NCBI GenBank assembly: GCA_937921695.1
Contig: CAKZTZ010000001.1
Span: 62,001 to 126,000, forward strand
Source: an uncultured Sulfolobales archaeon
Lineage (GTDB): Archaea; Thermoproteota; Thermoprotei_A; Sulfolobales; Acidilobaceae
Direction: 5' to 3'
Length of the DNA stretch: 64,000 nucleotides
The notes under the pieces were generated by a model, which had not been told where the DNA came from, searched no databases, and worked only from the letters and a program-made list of their open reading frames with translations. Made by a program: the position numbers and the translations under genes. This document shows positions 37,867 through 46,417 of the stretch, piece by piece (positions within the stretch are counted from its first letter, which is position 1; every line of letters starts with the position of its first letter).

Positions 37867-38358
37867 TTAACCCCTCTCCTCAAACTTCTCCTGCTGGTCT
37901 ACCAGGCTCTTCTTAACATAAATGTCTTTACCGGAAATTAACGCTAGATATACTGCGTGGCTCGGTATCATTTTTATACTCATGTTCACCCCCTCATCCT
38001 CAAGGTTCACGGAAGCAGTGTATAAGCCGGTAGCTGTGTCCAGCTCATCTATAGCCACGCTCTTCAAACCCTTAACTAAAGCCTCTTTAAACGTTTCACT
38101 ATTAAGTATGAAAGTGAAAACACTCTGCCTCCTCGGTATAGTGGCTGCTTCAGTATACACTTTCAACGCTTCCGCCACATCTGACGGTATATTAACCATG
38201 GTGAAAACCCTCCCATCCTCCAGGGCTAGGTTAAGCTCTATTATATAGCCGCTCAAGCCTGTATACGCGTCCCTCACGAGCCTCTGGCTAACGAAGACGT
38301 CCACAACTCTAAGGAGGTCCCCTTTAATAGACCTACCCACCTTAACGCACCATCTCAC
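37867..38358 (-). CDS. Bifunctional-nuclease (BFN/DUF151) domain protein
   Basis: The 163-residue protein matches the DUF151/BFN family. It has a strand-rich first half and the conserved C-terminal helix and strand IPSHAVYLALISGKDIYVKKSLV. A Thermotoga member has been reported structurally, and a plant member is a nuclease. In archaea the activity is untested. It is monocistronic, convergent with rps12 and divergent from nep1. Confidence 0.8.
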   Translation of the reverse strand: MRWCVKVGRSIKGDLLRVVDVFVSQRLVRDAYTGLSGYIIELNLALEDGRVFTMVNIPSDVAEALKVYTEAATIPRRQSVFTFILNSETFKEALVKGLKSVAIDELDTATGLYTASVNLEDEGVNMSIKMIPSHAVYLALISGKDIYVKKSLVDQQEKFEERG

Positions 38359-38515
38359 TCTCTTTAAAAAATTGAGAACAAGCTTATTATAGCTTACACT
38401 CCATAGCTCTTTTCAGGGCCTACTAAAAGCTCCTATAAACTTTGATGCCGATAATGGAAAGTTTTAAACCTCCCAAGACTCCGGAGCATGTAATGGGGCT
38501 TTCACGAGGTGAGCT

Positions 38516-39205
38516 ATAGTTAAGGTTAGGATAATATTTTTAGAGTCTTCCTTAGAGCTTGTTCCAGACGCTCTTAGAAGCCACCCTGAGGTTTTAAGGT
38601 CGGCCCGTAGATATGAGATACCCCCCTCCAGAATGGTCCTGGATAAGAGTTTACATTATAAGGCTATGGAGAGCCTGGATAAGAAGTGGAAGAGGGGTAG
38701 ACCGGATATTCTACATACGAGCCTCCTCGTAATAACAGACACGCCCCTATTCAACCTCGGCCTCCTAGACGTTTACTTCCACCTGCTAGACGGTAGGGTG
38801 TTCAAAGTAAGTAGTGAAACAAGGCTACCCAGGCATTTAGAGAGGTTTAAAGGGGTCATGGCAGGCCTCCTCAAGAACAACCAAGTCCCCCCAAGCTCCC
38901 CTAAACCCCTAATATATAAGGTTGCCGATAGCCTGCCCGAGTTTCTCTCAAGAGAGGACAGCAGGCTAATCCTGCTATGGGAGAAAGGAGAGCCTGTAAC
39001 CCTAAAACAAGTTGTGGAAGAGGCGTTGAAGGTAAACAGTTTCATAGGGGTAGGGGCGTTCCCCCAGGGGGATTTTGAAGAGGAGACTTTGAAAATAGCG
39101 CACCAGAAATATTCGATAAAGGGGGTAGGCCAGCTTAAAACGTGGGGCGTGGCTGCAAGGCTCTTATGCTCTATTGAGGAGGTGTTAAAGCCTCAAGTTC
39201 CATGA
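38516..39205 (+). CDS. nep1: 16S rRNA pseudouridine-N1-methyltransferase Nep1 (non-standard start)
   Basis: Nep1/EMG1 is a SPOUT methylase acting on a pseudouridine in helix 35 of 16S rRNA during ribosome assembly. Family hallmarks are DKSLHYKAM, RGRPDILHTSLL, ETRLPRHLERFKGVM and the knotted C-terminus FIGVGAFPQGDF. The first ATG is at 38633, but conserved sequence continues upstream in the same frame (RIIFLESSLELVP, from 38528). No ATG, GTG or TTG occurs between the upstream stop TGA (38510-38512) and that region. An ATA at 38516, a few bases after GAGGTGAG, is the best-placed candidate. One extra T at 38520-38521 relative to a GTG frame starting at 38509 is the alternative explanation. Confidence 0.85.
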   Translation: MVKVRIIFLESSLELVPDALRSHPEVLRSARRYEIPPSRMVLDKSLHYKAMESLDKKWKRGRPDILHTSLLVITDTPLFNLGLLDVYFHLLDGRVFKVSSETRLPRHLERFKGVMAGLLKNNQVPPSSPKPLIYKVADSLPEFLSREDSRLILLWEKGEPVTLKQVVEEALKVNSFIGVGAFPQGDFEEETLKIAHQKYSIKGVGQLKTWGVAARLLCSIEEVLKPQVP

Positions 39206-39260
39206 TGGGGTTTAAGCCTTTATTACTAGTTTCGCGGCGGGCTCCCTGGAGTGGTGGTTC

Positions 39261-40136
39261 TCACTTTCTCCAGAGCTCTCTCCTCCTAGCTTCCAGTTGC
39301 TCTATAGGCCTCCCTTCATACTCGGCTGCTGTTTGGAGTTTCACGTTAAGTTCCCTAGCTATCTCCTCGTGTTCCCTTATGTGGCTTTTATAGTTTAGGT
39401 CTCTGAGGAGGTGGTGGTCTAATATTAACATTTCCGGCTTAGCTTTTCTCATGAAAGACGCTAGGCCTCTAAGCCCCATCTCTACAGACTCCACGCTCAC
39501 CACTTTACCTGAGAAATATGTTGGAGGCCCCCCAACTATAGCTATTGATGGCCTTGGAGTAGACCACCCCTCTAATATCGTTAAAGCTTCGGGATCTGCA
39601 GGCCCTTGAACGTCGCTCGTAAATATTAGGGATTCGCCTTCGCAAGTAACTCTAACCATTAAAACCCTACCCACTTTAGTCCCGGGCTCCCCATGCCATA
39701 CTGGCTTTGAAAGTTCAACAGTGAGGTCCCCTATTTTGAACACATTATTATCCCCTATAAGTATCCTCGCCCTATCTTTTAAGCCCGTCTTTAAAAGGAA
39801 CATGTAGCCTCTAAACCTCTGGCTCGCGTTTATGTTCCTCGAATAGTCTTTAACTATGAGGGTCTTATTATAGTATAGTTCCGGGTTATCCCTTAAATAG
39901 TGGTCGTAGTGATAGTGGGTCAAAACTATCACATCACTCTCCCTTACAAGACTCTCAGCCTTGTCAAGTGCTTCATAGAGCCTCCTCCACTCTACATCGT
40001 GAGGGGGGAGCCCGTAACGTCTAGGGGCTATAGCGGCCCCCAAGTCTAACCCCACTGTTACCCCGCAGGCTTCAATGAAAGTAGCCATGCTCCTTACACC
40101 CATACTGTCGGCGGCTACTATTTTAACCTTCAACAT
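39261..40136 (-). CDS. Metallo-beta-lactamase-fold protein, UPF0282 family
   Basis: The 291-residue protein has the MBL metal motif in VLTHYHYDHYLRDNPE (HxHxDH type), a further metal Asp/His region at FTSDVQGP, and the family-specific opening VAADSMGVRSMATFIEACGVTVGLDLGAAIAPRRYGLPPH. UPF0282 proteins are archaeal and uncharacterised; a hydrolase role on a nucleotide or nucleic acid is a guess. It lies 21 bases after the Trm10-like gene, so it is probably in the rnhB transcript. Confidence 0.88.
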   Translation of the reverse strand: MLKVKIVAADSMGVRSMATFIEACGVTVGLDLGAAIAPRRYGLPPHDVEWRRLYEALDKAESLVRESDVIVLTHYHYDHYLRDNPELYYNKTLIVKDYSRNINASQRFRGYMFLLKTGLKDRARILIGDNNVFKIGDLTVELSKPVWHGEPGTKVGRVLMVRVTCEGESLIFTSDVQGPADPEALTILEGWSTPRPSIAIVGGPPTYFSGKVVSVESVEMGLRGLASFMRKAKPEMLILDHHLLRDLNYKSHIREHEEIARELNVKLQTAAEYEGRPIEQLEARRRELWRK

Positions 40137-40157
40137 GCGTCGCCTTCTCTGAAGTTT

Positions 40158-41195
40158 CTATCTAACTTCTATTTTAGCTTTTTCAGCTACTTTGAGGAAG
40201 TCTTCCCGGCTCACGTTTAGCCATTTAGAGATTTCATAGTAAGAATCCCAGGTAATATATTCCCCCCTATAGTCTCTTTGAGCCCTCCTAGTTATCTCGA
40301 AATATAGCCTGCTGAGTATATCTTTTTTAGTCATGCTTGATAATATAGCTTTCTCAACGTTACCCTCATAGGTATATCTAGCTTTAAGAATTATCTCTAC
40401 TATCTTGTTAATCCTATAAGGCACGCCGGCCGTGGAGCCTGCAAGCTCCACCCTCCTAGGGAGGCCCCATGGAACTAGGTTGTCCAATATTTTACCCAGG
40501 CCCGGCCTCGGAACCTTCTCCTGGAACCCTATCAGGAAGGCTTCGGAAGTTAAAACATCGTTAGGGGTTAGAGTGTGGGGGGCGTCCTGCCTTATTATTA
40601 TTACTTTATCCGCATCCGTGCTCCACAGGAGCTCGCTGGGCCTGCTTTGAGTTACTATAGCTTTATTCTTGCCGGCGACGTTGTAAAGCCATTCAGCCAT
40701 GATCTTATCGGAGCTCGTTACAGCTAAATGCGGGTCCCAGAGGTACTCTCTGATCTTCTGGAGAGACTCTTCTATTTGAACCCTTAACGTCATAGAGTCT
40801 TCATGGCCCTGGATACTAGAGACCCCTATGTCTACTACGAATAAAGGGAATGGGGGTGAAGGTAGTAGGTCTGAAACCTCCTTCCAGGAGACGGACACTT
40901 TGTAGGGTTGACTCCTATAGGATATGGATGCGTCTGCCCTAATGTTACCCTCGGGGGTTAAGAGTTTGAATTTAAACCCTTTATAAGACTCTTCAGCTAA
41001 AATGCTCCCGGTGAAAGCATAGTCGTAGACTATGTTATACTCGTTAACAAGCATTTCAACAGCTACATGCTGGAACTTTGATGTTGAGGCTCTCCTAACA
41101 TCTAGGAAGGGTCTATAGCCGACCTTATATACTCCTTTATTTGCTAGTATTTCTAGGAGTGCTATCGCAGGCCGCTCTGTGAATGCTGTTTTCAC
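40158..41195 (-). CDS. Probable archaeal Trm10-like tRNA methyltransferase
   Basis: The 345-residue protein has a central SPOUT-like region. The stretch FLIGFQEKVPRPGLGKILDNLVPWGLPRRVELAGSTAGVPYRINKIVEIILKAR resembles the knotted cofactor site and conserved IGG-like/GLPRR-type segments of archaeal Trm10, which methylates purine 9 of tRNA (m1A9 or m1G9). The family match is from memory of the motif pattern and not secure. The N-terminal 120 residues are more divergent. The start overlaps the rnhB stop by 4 bases. Confidence 0.6.
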   Translation of the reverse strand: MKTAFTERPAIALLEILANKGVYKVGYRPFLDVRRASTSKFQHVAVEMLVNEYNIVYDYAFTGSILAEESYKGFKFKLLTPEGNIRADASISYRSQPYKVSVSWKEVSDLLPSPPFPLFVVDIGVSSIQGHEDSMTLRVQIEESLQKIREYLWDPHLAVTSSDKIMAEWLYNVAGKNKAIVTQSRPSELLWSTDADKVIIIRQDAPHTLTPNDVLTSEAFLIGFQEKVPRPGLGKILDNLVPWGLPRRVELAGSTAGVPYRINKIVEIILKARYTYEGNVEKAILSSMTKKDILSRLYFEITRRAQRDYRGEYITWDSYYEISKWLNVSREDFLKVAEKAKIEVR

Positions 41196-41875
41196 CCTTC
41201 AATACCCTTATCTAAATATTCATCCAAGGTTTTATGCCTTAAACCCCTCCTACCGCGCGCCCCTAAACCCAGCCTCCCCATTGTAGCCCACGTATACCTT
41301 ATGATTGGGGGTTTAAGCCCAGCTTTCAAAACGTCCCCAGCCCACTCTATAGTCCTAGGGTCGCTAGGGTAGCCGCTACCCTTAACCCCGTAGATTGATT
41401 TGAGAACCATTAACCTCCTATCTCTTAAGTACTTAGCTATTATGCTAGCCGCTGAAACCTCGACATAGTTAACGTCAGCCCTCTCCTCAACTATAAGCTC
41501 CCCCCTAAACCCTATACTCTTAAGCTTACGAGGCAATACTCTAACATCGCCAAACCTATCTACAACTATCCTAGCATCGCGGAAGCCTTCACCCAGCCTC
41601 CGCGAGAGTATCCTTAAAACCTCGTAGGCAGCTATCTCTGTGAGCAGGTTAACGTTAAACTTGTCGATCAAACCCGGGCTCACAGCGTAAACAGCGAACG
41701 GCCTAGATTTAAGGATAGCGTAGAGCTCAGCCCTCCTCCTTGGGGTAAGCCTCTTACTATCTCTAACCCCTAAATCCATGAGGAAACCCCTATCATCCTC
41801 AACAAGGGCGAAAGCCGCCACGAAAAGCTCCCCTATAAGGCTACCCCTCCCAGCCTCGTCAACCCCTATTGAAAC
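41192..41875 (-). CDS. rnhB: Ribonuclease HII (non-standard start)
   Basis: RNase HII removes ribonucleotides from DNA hybrids. The first standard start is GTG 41821, but that would delete the catalytic motif. In the same frame directly upstream reads IGVDEAGRGSLIGELFV, containing the metal-binding Asp and Glu of DEAGRG. Later catalytic Asp (IVVDRFGD) and the DVNYVEVSAASIIAK segment are present. No ATG, GTG or TTG exists in this frame between the motif and the upstream stop (TAG, about 41960). Candidates are ATA 41869 or GTT 41875, downstream of GGAGGAG and AGGGGGG stretches. A sequence error or an unusual initiation codon must be considered. Confidence 0.88.
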   Translation of the reverse strand, partial: VSIGVDEAGRGSLIGELFVAAFALVEDDRGFLMDLGVRDSKRLTPRRRAELYAILKSRPFAVYAVSPGLIDKFNVNLLTEIAAYEVLRILSRRLGEGFRDARIVVDRFGDVRVLPRKLKSIGFRGELIVEERADVNYVEVSAASIIAKYLRDRRLMVLKSIYGVKGSGYPSDPRTIEWAGDVLKAGLKPPIIRYTWATMGRLGLGARGRRGLRHKTLDEYLDKGIEG

Positions 41876-42040
41876 CCGTTGAACCCCCCTGAAACTCTCC
41901 TCCCCCGTAAAGTGCCACCTAAAGAGTTTCCAGGAAGAGTTGATGCTTAAAAGCTATTAAATACTATGCCCCGGAGCTAAAGCATCATTCAGCCCCTGTT
42001 AAGCGCGGCAGCTCGAAAGCCCCATTGGCGGGGGGCACTT

Positions 42041-43087
42041 CTATTTTACTAGTTTCCTTACCCATTTAATTATTAAGGGCCATGGGGATTCTAGGTTCTC
42101 TAGGAGTCTTCTAGTGTCTACCCTATACTTTTGAGGGTCTCTAGCTATAGATGTTAGTAGTTTCTCCGCCTCCTCATAGCTACTAGCATAGTATATTGGG
42201 AACCCCATCTTTGATAGTGCGGCATCTATGCTGATAACCCTGTCGAACAATGTTATCCCCGGGGCGCCCATTAAGGCTGCTTCCCTAGCCATGGTTATGC
42301 CCCCTGTTACCACTGCTGCAGAGTGGTATTCGAGGTCGGGCCCGTAAAACGGCTTGTCGAGCACTACGGCATTTTCAACTTTAGATGCTTGGATAGCGTG
42401 CTCCCTATATCTTGGTAGTATGACCGGCGTGTAGCCTAGGCTTGAAGCTTTCTCCGCGAGTTTAAGCACGAGGCTAGACTCTATGTTACTATAATAGTGG
42501 GCTTTAAACTCTTCAGGCCTGAAAACAATGTATGTGAAAGGTTTCAAGCCGAGTTTCTCAACATTGGCCGGGTTAGGCTTATACTCCCTAACCCACAGGA
42601 CCTCGTCAATCCCCCTAAAAGTCTCCATAACTGTGAAGTCTTTCAACACGAACCTCTCAATCTCATCAGCTATAAACTCGCTAGCTATAACTACAGAAGC
42701 TAGAGGGTAAGAAAGCCTGTTCATGGCTATCCCGTGGGGCGTGTCGCCCAGAGCTATATAAGGTATCCCGAGCCCGAAAGCGACGCGGGCGGCGGGGGGT
42801 GAAGGATAGGATATTAAAATCTTCGGGGAAAACTCTTCAACAACAACTTCCAAGTCCACCATCCTACCAATATCAGCTATAAGCTTGCCCCTTAAACTAC
42901 CGCCCCCGTGAACCCCTACGGCAATATAAGATTCTCCAAGATCCTCTAAGACTTTTATGGAGTAGTCGTAGCTCCTAACAGTTATAATAGTCTCATAGCC
43001 CTCGCTCCTGAGAAGCCTACTCAAAACAGCTGATAAGAGGCTCCTCTTAGCAGTAGAGGCGTCAAGCCATATGACGTTCGCACACAT
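42041..43087 (-). CDS. DUF354 family protein (glycosyltransferase-like)
   Basis: This 348-residue protein is of the DUF354 family with a GT-B-like two-domain fold: an N-terminal Rossmann half (SPKILISYPSPPAARVAFGLGIPYIALGDTPHG) and a C-terminal half carrying VVTGGITMAREAALMGAPGITLFD, which resembles the UDP-sugar site of MurG/WecB-type enzymes. The activity is unknown; a role in cell-surface glycan synthesis is plausible. It has its own TATA box (CTTTATTTAAAGG, minus strand, near 43120). Confidence 0.8.
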   Translation of the reverse strand: MCANVIWLDASTAKRSLLSAVLSRLLRSEGYETIITVRSYDYSIKVLEDLGESYIAVGVHGGGSLRGKLIADIGRMVDLEVVVEEFSPKILISYPSPPAARVAFGLGIPYIALGDTPHGIAMNRLSYPLASVVIASEFIADEIERFVLKDFTVMETFRGIDEVLWVREYKPNPANVEKLGLKPFTYIVFRPEEFKAHYYSNIESSLVLKLAEKASSLGYTPVILPRYREHAIQASKVENAVVLDKPFYGPDLEYHSAAVVTGGITMAREAALMGAPGITLFDRVISIDAALSKMGFPIYYASSYEEAEKLLTSIARDPQKYRVDTRRLLENLESPWPLIIKWVRKLVK

Positions 43088-43187
43088 AATTCCAGGCCCT
43101 CTAGCACTTTACATAGTCTGAAACCTTTAAATAAAGCTCCCCGATAAAGTGGCAGCCTAGAGTTTGCCGTGGAGGTTGTGGAGGCCC

Positions 43188-43571
43188 CTAGAGGGGGCTC
43201 AACGGTATTTTCATGTGAATTTTTACTTTATAAGGTATTTTATCCGAGTGTTTCCTTAGGAACTCCTCGTCCTCCTTGAGGTTCCTGTATTTCTCGTTTA
43301 GCATTACTGGTATACTGTTAACTATAGGGTACCATCTCCCACAGTTACTGCAGACTAGGACCCCCTCCACTATATCTATGCCGGCGCACTTCCTACACTC
43401 TTCTATGGGGGTTTCACTGGCGGGCCTTGAGTATAGGCTGCACCATTTTCTACACTTGATCTTCTCAATGTCAACGCTGGCTTCCCGCTTTTCTTCCACT
43501 ATACTGTGGAGTATTAGGTTGGGGTTCTTACACATGGGGCATGCGAGGAGCTCGTGGAAATAGTATTTCAA
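43188..43571 (-). CDS. Trm112-like zinc-binding protein
   Basis: This is a small protein (about 127 residues from TTG 43571). The N-terminal LLACPMCKNPNL and the C-terminal half CSNCGRWYPIVNSIPVML form the Trm112 zinc fold. The insert between them carries additional cysteines (CRKWC, CRKC), more than usual. Trm112 activates several tRNA and protein-release-factor methyltransferases. The TTG start overlaps the stop of the phosphohexomutase gene (TTGA) and follows GGGGGGAGG, which favours it over ATG 43592. Confidence 0.82.
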   Translation of the reverse strand: MKYYFHELLACPMCKNPNLILHSIVEEKREASVDIEKIKCRKWCSLYSRPASETPIEECRKCAGIDIVEGVLVCSNCGRWYPIVNSIPVMLNEKYRNLKEDEEFLRKHSDKIPYKVKIHMKIPLSPL

Positions 43572-44950
43572 GCCATCCTCCCCCCTAGGCATTTCCCGCT
43601 TATAACTCTTTTAGTGGCGCTCACAATGTTTTCAGCTTTCTCCCTCGAGCTAGCCTCAGCCATTATCCTCAACACGGGCTCCGTCCCGCTGGGCCTCACT
43701 AGTATCCAGAAGTCTTCCCCAAGAACTTTCACCCCATCAATTGTTATAATCCTATGCCCTGCAAACAACTCTTTCACAGCTTCGAGAGAGCAGAGGACTT
43801 CGCCCCTACTCATAGGTATCTTCGTCTTTACCGAGTAGTATCTTGGGAGAGCTGAGAGGAGGTCGCTCATTTTAGACTTTAAGGATGCTAGCATGTCTAA
43901 AGCTAAAGCTATAGTCATCGCCCCATCCCTCACATACTGGTGTGGCACGTGCATGTAGCCCCCGTTCTCCTCAAACCCAGCTATGGCCCCCCCAGACTTC
44001 ACCATAGTCCTGGCTATGGTTACAGAGCCTACCGGGGTCCAAACAACTTCTACGCCGTGCTTGCTTAGATACTGTTCGACAACAATACTGCTAGAGACTC
44101 CTGTGAACACCCTCCTAGGTACGTCTCTCCACTTTGTAGAAGCATAGTGGGATAAGACTGCCCCCATCTTATCCCCCCAGTGTATTTCACCCCTATCATC
44201 TATTATTATAGCCCTGTCAGCATCCCCGTCATGGCCCGCCCCGATATCCGCGCCGCTAGACAATACGAGGCTCGCAGCGTTCGAGAGGTTTGCAGGCGTA
44301 GGCTCAGGCTCTCTCCCCGGGAAGTACGGGTCTAGGTGGCAGTTTAGGGAGAAGACTTTAACCCCAAGCTTCCTGAGGAGCAGGGGGGTTGCTAGGGCTC
44401 CCACGCTGTTAGCGCAGTCAACTACAACTTTAAACCCCCTCCTAGCTATTGATTCCGGGTCCACCTGGCTTATTATCGCGTTCACATAAGCGTCTATAAG
44501 CCCCCCAACGGTTTCAGGAGGCTCTGTGAGCGAGCGCCATTCAAGCTTAGAAGAGTGCCCCCTAAAATAAAGCTCCTCTATAGCCTCCTCATCTTCCCTA
44601 TCAACCTCCACACCATCAGGAGCTATGACCTTAACCCCGTTATACTCTGGAGGGTTATGGCTGGCTGTGATCATGACGCCCCCATCGTAGCCCATGCTTT
44701 TAACAGAATACTGTAGGGCGGGCGTGGGGATTAAGTTCGCATTATAAACCTTAACCCCCTCTGAGAGGAGCCCGGAGATTATAGCTGACAATATAATGTC
44801 GCCCCCAGCCCTAACATCTCTACCCGTAAGGATCCTGCTACCCGGGCCGAAGAAGCCTCCAATAGCCCTCCCAAGCCTCAGAGCGAACTCAGGGGTTAGC
44901 TCTGAACCCGTTAAGCCTCTAACCCCGTCGGTCCCAAAGAGCTTCCCCAA
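43568..44950 (-). CDS. Phosphohexomutase (GlmM/ManB family)
   Basis: This alpha-D-phosphohexomutase of about 460 residues has four domains: N-terminal KLFGTDGVRG, the phosphoserine loop MITASHNPPEYNGVK, the metal loop GHDGDADRAI, the sugar loop GFEENGGYMH and the phosphate-binding end RPSGTEPVLRI. Archaeal members act on glucosamine, mannose or glucose phosphates, and sequence does not settle which. TTG 44950 after GGTG is preferred; TTG 44974 also opens the frame. Confidence 0.92.
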   Translation of the reverse strand: MGKLFGTDGVRGLTGSELTPEFALRLGRAIGGFFGPGSRILTGRDVRAGGDIILSAIISGLLSEGVKVYNANLIPTPALQYSVKSMGYDGGVMITASHNPPEYNGVKVIAPDGVEVDREDEEAIEELYFRGHSSKLEWRSLTEPPETVGGLIDAYVNAIISQVDPESIARRGFKVVVDCANSVGALATPLLLRKLGVKVFSLNCHLDPYFPGREPEPTPANLSNAASLVLSSGADIGAGHDGDADRAIIIDDRGEIHWGDKMGAVLSHYASTKWRDVPRRVFTGVSSSIVVEQYLSKHGVEVVWTPVGSVTIARTMVKSGGAIAGFEENGGYMHVPHQYVRDGAMTIALALDMLASLKSKMSDLLSALPRYYSVKTKIPMSRGEVLCSLEAVKELFAGHRIITIDGVKVLGEDFWILVRPSGTEPVLRIMAEASSREKAENIVSATKRVISGKCLGGRMA

Positions 44951-45084
44951 AACCCGGCACCATAATAGTTTCAACTGCCGAGAGTAAAAGCGTTTAACGT
45001 ACTATTAGCCGTGAGCTAAGCTCTGAGATATTAAGATAAAAGATTTAAACTGATACACTAAAAGAGTGACGGAGGGTAAGTGAG

Positions 45085-45519
45085 GTGAGTCAAACTAGGG
45101 ACGTGACGGAGTTCATTAGGAGCCTCGAGAGATGGGTAGCTCTACAGAAGGTAGTCTTAGAAAACTTCAAAAATATGGATGTTAAAGTCAGGGATTCCGA
45201 CAGGCTAGATATAATAATACATACGAGGCTAGCCTTCAACCACATGATTAGAACACTAAAAGCGTTCGACGACTGGCTCCAAGACCCTTTCATATCAAGT
45301 AGCATACCGAGAGACCTACTACTTGAAGTATGGTCTACATCCCTAAAGATCCTAGAGTCCCTACTAGAGCTCGACATAAAACACACTGGGGAAGTTAGAA
45401 ACCTCATAGAGAAAGCTGTAAAGGAGGGGCGCGTAAGCCCGGTCATAGCCCAGCTGAGAGACCTAACAACGCCGAGAGGGGAGGAACGAGAGAGGAGGGG
45501 CCCGACTATATCAATATAG
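45085..45519 (+). CDS. DUF2153 family protein
   Basis: The 144-residue all-helical protein resembles the crenarchaeal DUF2153 family (opening FIRSLERWVALQKVVLENFKNM, then HTRLAFNHMIRTLKAFDDWLQDPFI). The C-terminus is charged and likely disordered. Function unknown. The start is GTG in GAGGTGAGT. It is convergent with the next gene. Confidence 0.75.
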   Translation: MSQTRDVTEFIRSLERWVALQKVVLENFKNMDVKVRDSDRLDIIIHTRLAFNHMIRTLKAFDDWLQDPFISSSIPRDLLLEVWSTSLKILESLLELDIKHTGEVRNLIEKAVKEGRVSPVIAQLRDLTTPRGEERERRGPTISI

Positions 45520-45547
45520 CTTTATTAAGTGGAAAACGGGCCCCAAT

Positions 45548-46057
45548 TTATACTTCAAGCTCCTCGAGCTCCCTCTCTTTAGCTTTAAGAAGCTGGTAGG
45601 TGGCTTCCACAGCGTATTTCAAAGCAGCCTTAGCCTTAATAACCTCTACTGTAGACTGTAGATTCTCCAACTTCACCTCCACCACGGCGCCGTCAGGCCT
45701 CTCCTTTATAACAAGGTTTACAAGGTCTCCCTCAGCTCCACTCCTGGCTTGGAGGGCTCTAATATCCTCCCTGACACTATTCAAATACTCTTTAATCTCG
45801 TTAGGGAGCACTACTGGGCTATCATAGGAGAGCCTAACATACCCCTCACCGATAAACACTCTAGCAACACGCCTCCTACCTACCTTAACCTCCTCCACCT
45901 TCTCCCCCAGGAGAGGCTGCTGGCCCGACTCTAAGAACAACATTATCGCCTTATACACCTTAAGCTCAAACTCCAAACCCTCCACCTTCTCCCTAAGCCA
46001 TTCAAGAACCTCCTCCTTAGACAGTTCTCTAGCCTCCTCCAAGCCATGCCTAGTCAA
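45548..46057 (-). CDS. Hypothetical protein with coiled-coil ends
   Basis: The 169-residue protein has an N-terminal helix (KEEVLEWLREKVEGLEFELKVYKAIMLFL), a central beta region (VGRRRVARVFIGEGYVRLSYDSP; LVNLVIKERPDGAVVEVKLEN) and a long C-terminal helix rich in Ala, Lys and Glu. The composition is clearly coding. No family is recognised. It resembles proteins that pair with small crenarchaeal adaptors, but nothing firmer can be said. Confidence 0.65.
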   Translation of the reverse strand: MTRHGLEEARELSKEEVLEWLREKVEGLEFELKVYKAIMLFLESGQQPLLGEKVEEVKVGRRRVARVFIGEGYVRLSYDSPVVLPNEIKEYLNSVREDIRALQARSGAEGDLVNLVIKERPDGAVVEVKLENLQSTVEVIKAKAALKYAVEATYQLLKAKERELEELEV

Positions 46058-46417
46058 AGGAGTGTACCCCCATTTACCTCTAACCCGCCCGGCTCATCTT
46101 AAGGATAAATCCCGGTCTTATCCCAGTCTTACCGTGAATTCCAGGAGGGTTGAGCCTCATCTAGATTGACATCTGGAGACCCTTGAAACCCACAAGGATC
46201 CCCACCTCCTCCACAAGGGGGATCTTTTCCTTAGCCACCTGTAGGAGGGGCTCAGCCCCTGGGGAAACCCACATATAGTGAAACTTAAGATAACTTTCAC
46301 TAGACGTTTCCCCCTACTCCTGTTATGGAGCGCGGAGGGTCTTTGGTTTTGTAAGTCTTGTTTTAAACTTTCGGGTTTTCAAGTTTTCTGTCGCCAGTCT
46401 CCGGAGGTCTCACATTT
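46058..46417. other. 360-bp structured gap upstream of the Ced-like operon
   Basis: The gap is more GC-rich than other intergenic regions and holds three inverted repeats. GGATAA (46103-46108) pairs with TTATCC (46118-46123). A 10-bp stem, 46194-46203 with 46218-46227, ends in TTTT. AGGGGC-TCA-GCCCCT spans 46246-46260. The minus strand also has a 37-codon frame from an ATG near 46278, followed after an in-frame TAG by another short frame ending near 46084. The last 90 bases are T-rich and carry the promoter and the GGAGGT site of the next gene. A structured RNA or a decayed gene are both possible. Confidence 0.45.
46194..46227. terminator. Long hairpin followed by T run
   Basis: AAGGATCCCC pairs over 10 positions (one G-T) with GGGGATCTTT around a 14-base loop, then TTTTCC follows. 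It looks like a transcript-ending or RNA-structural element of the gap at 46058-46417. Confidence 0.4.
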
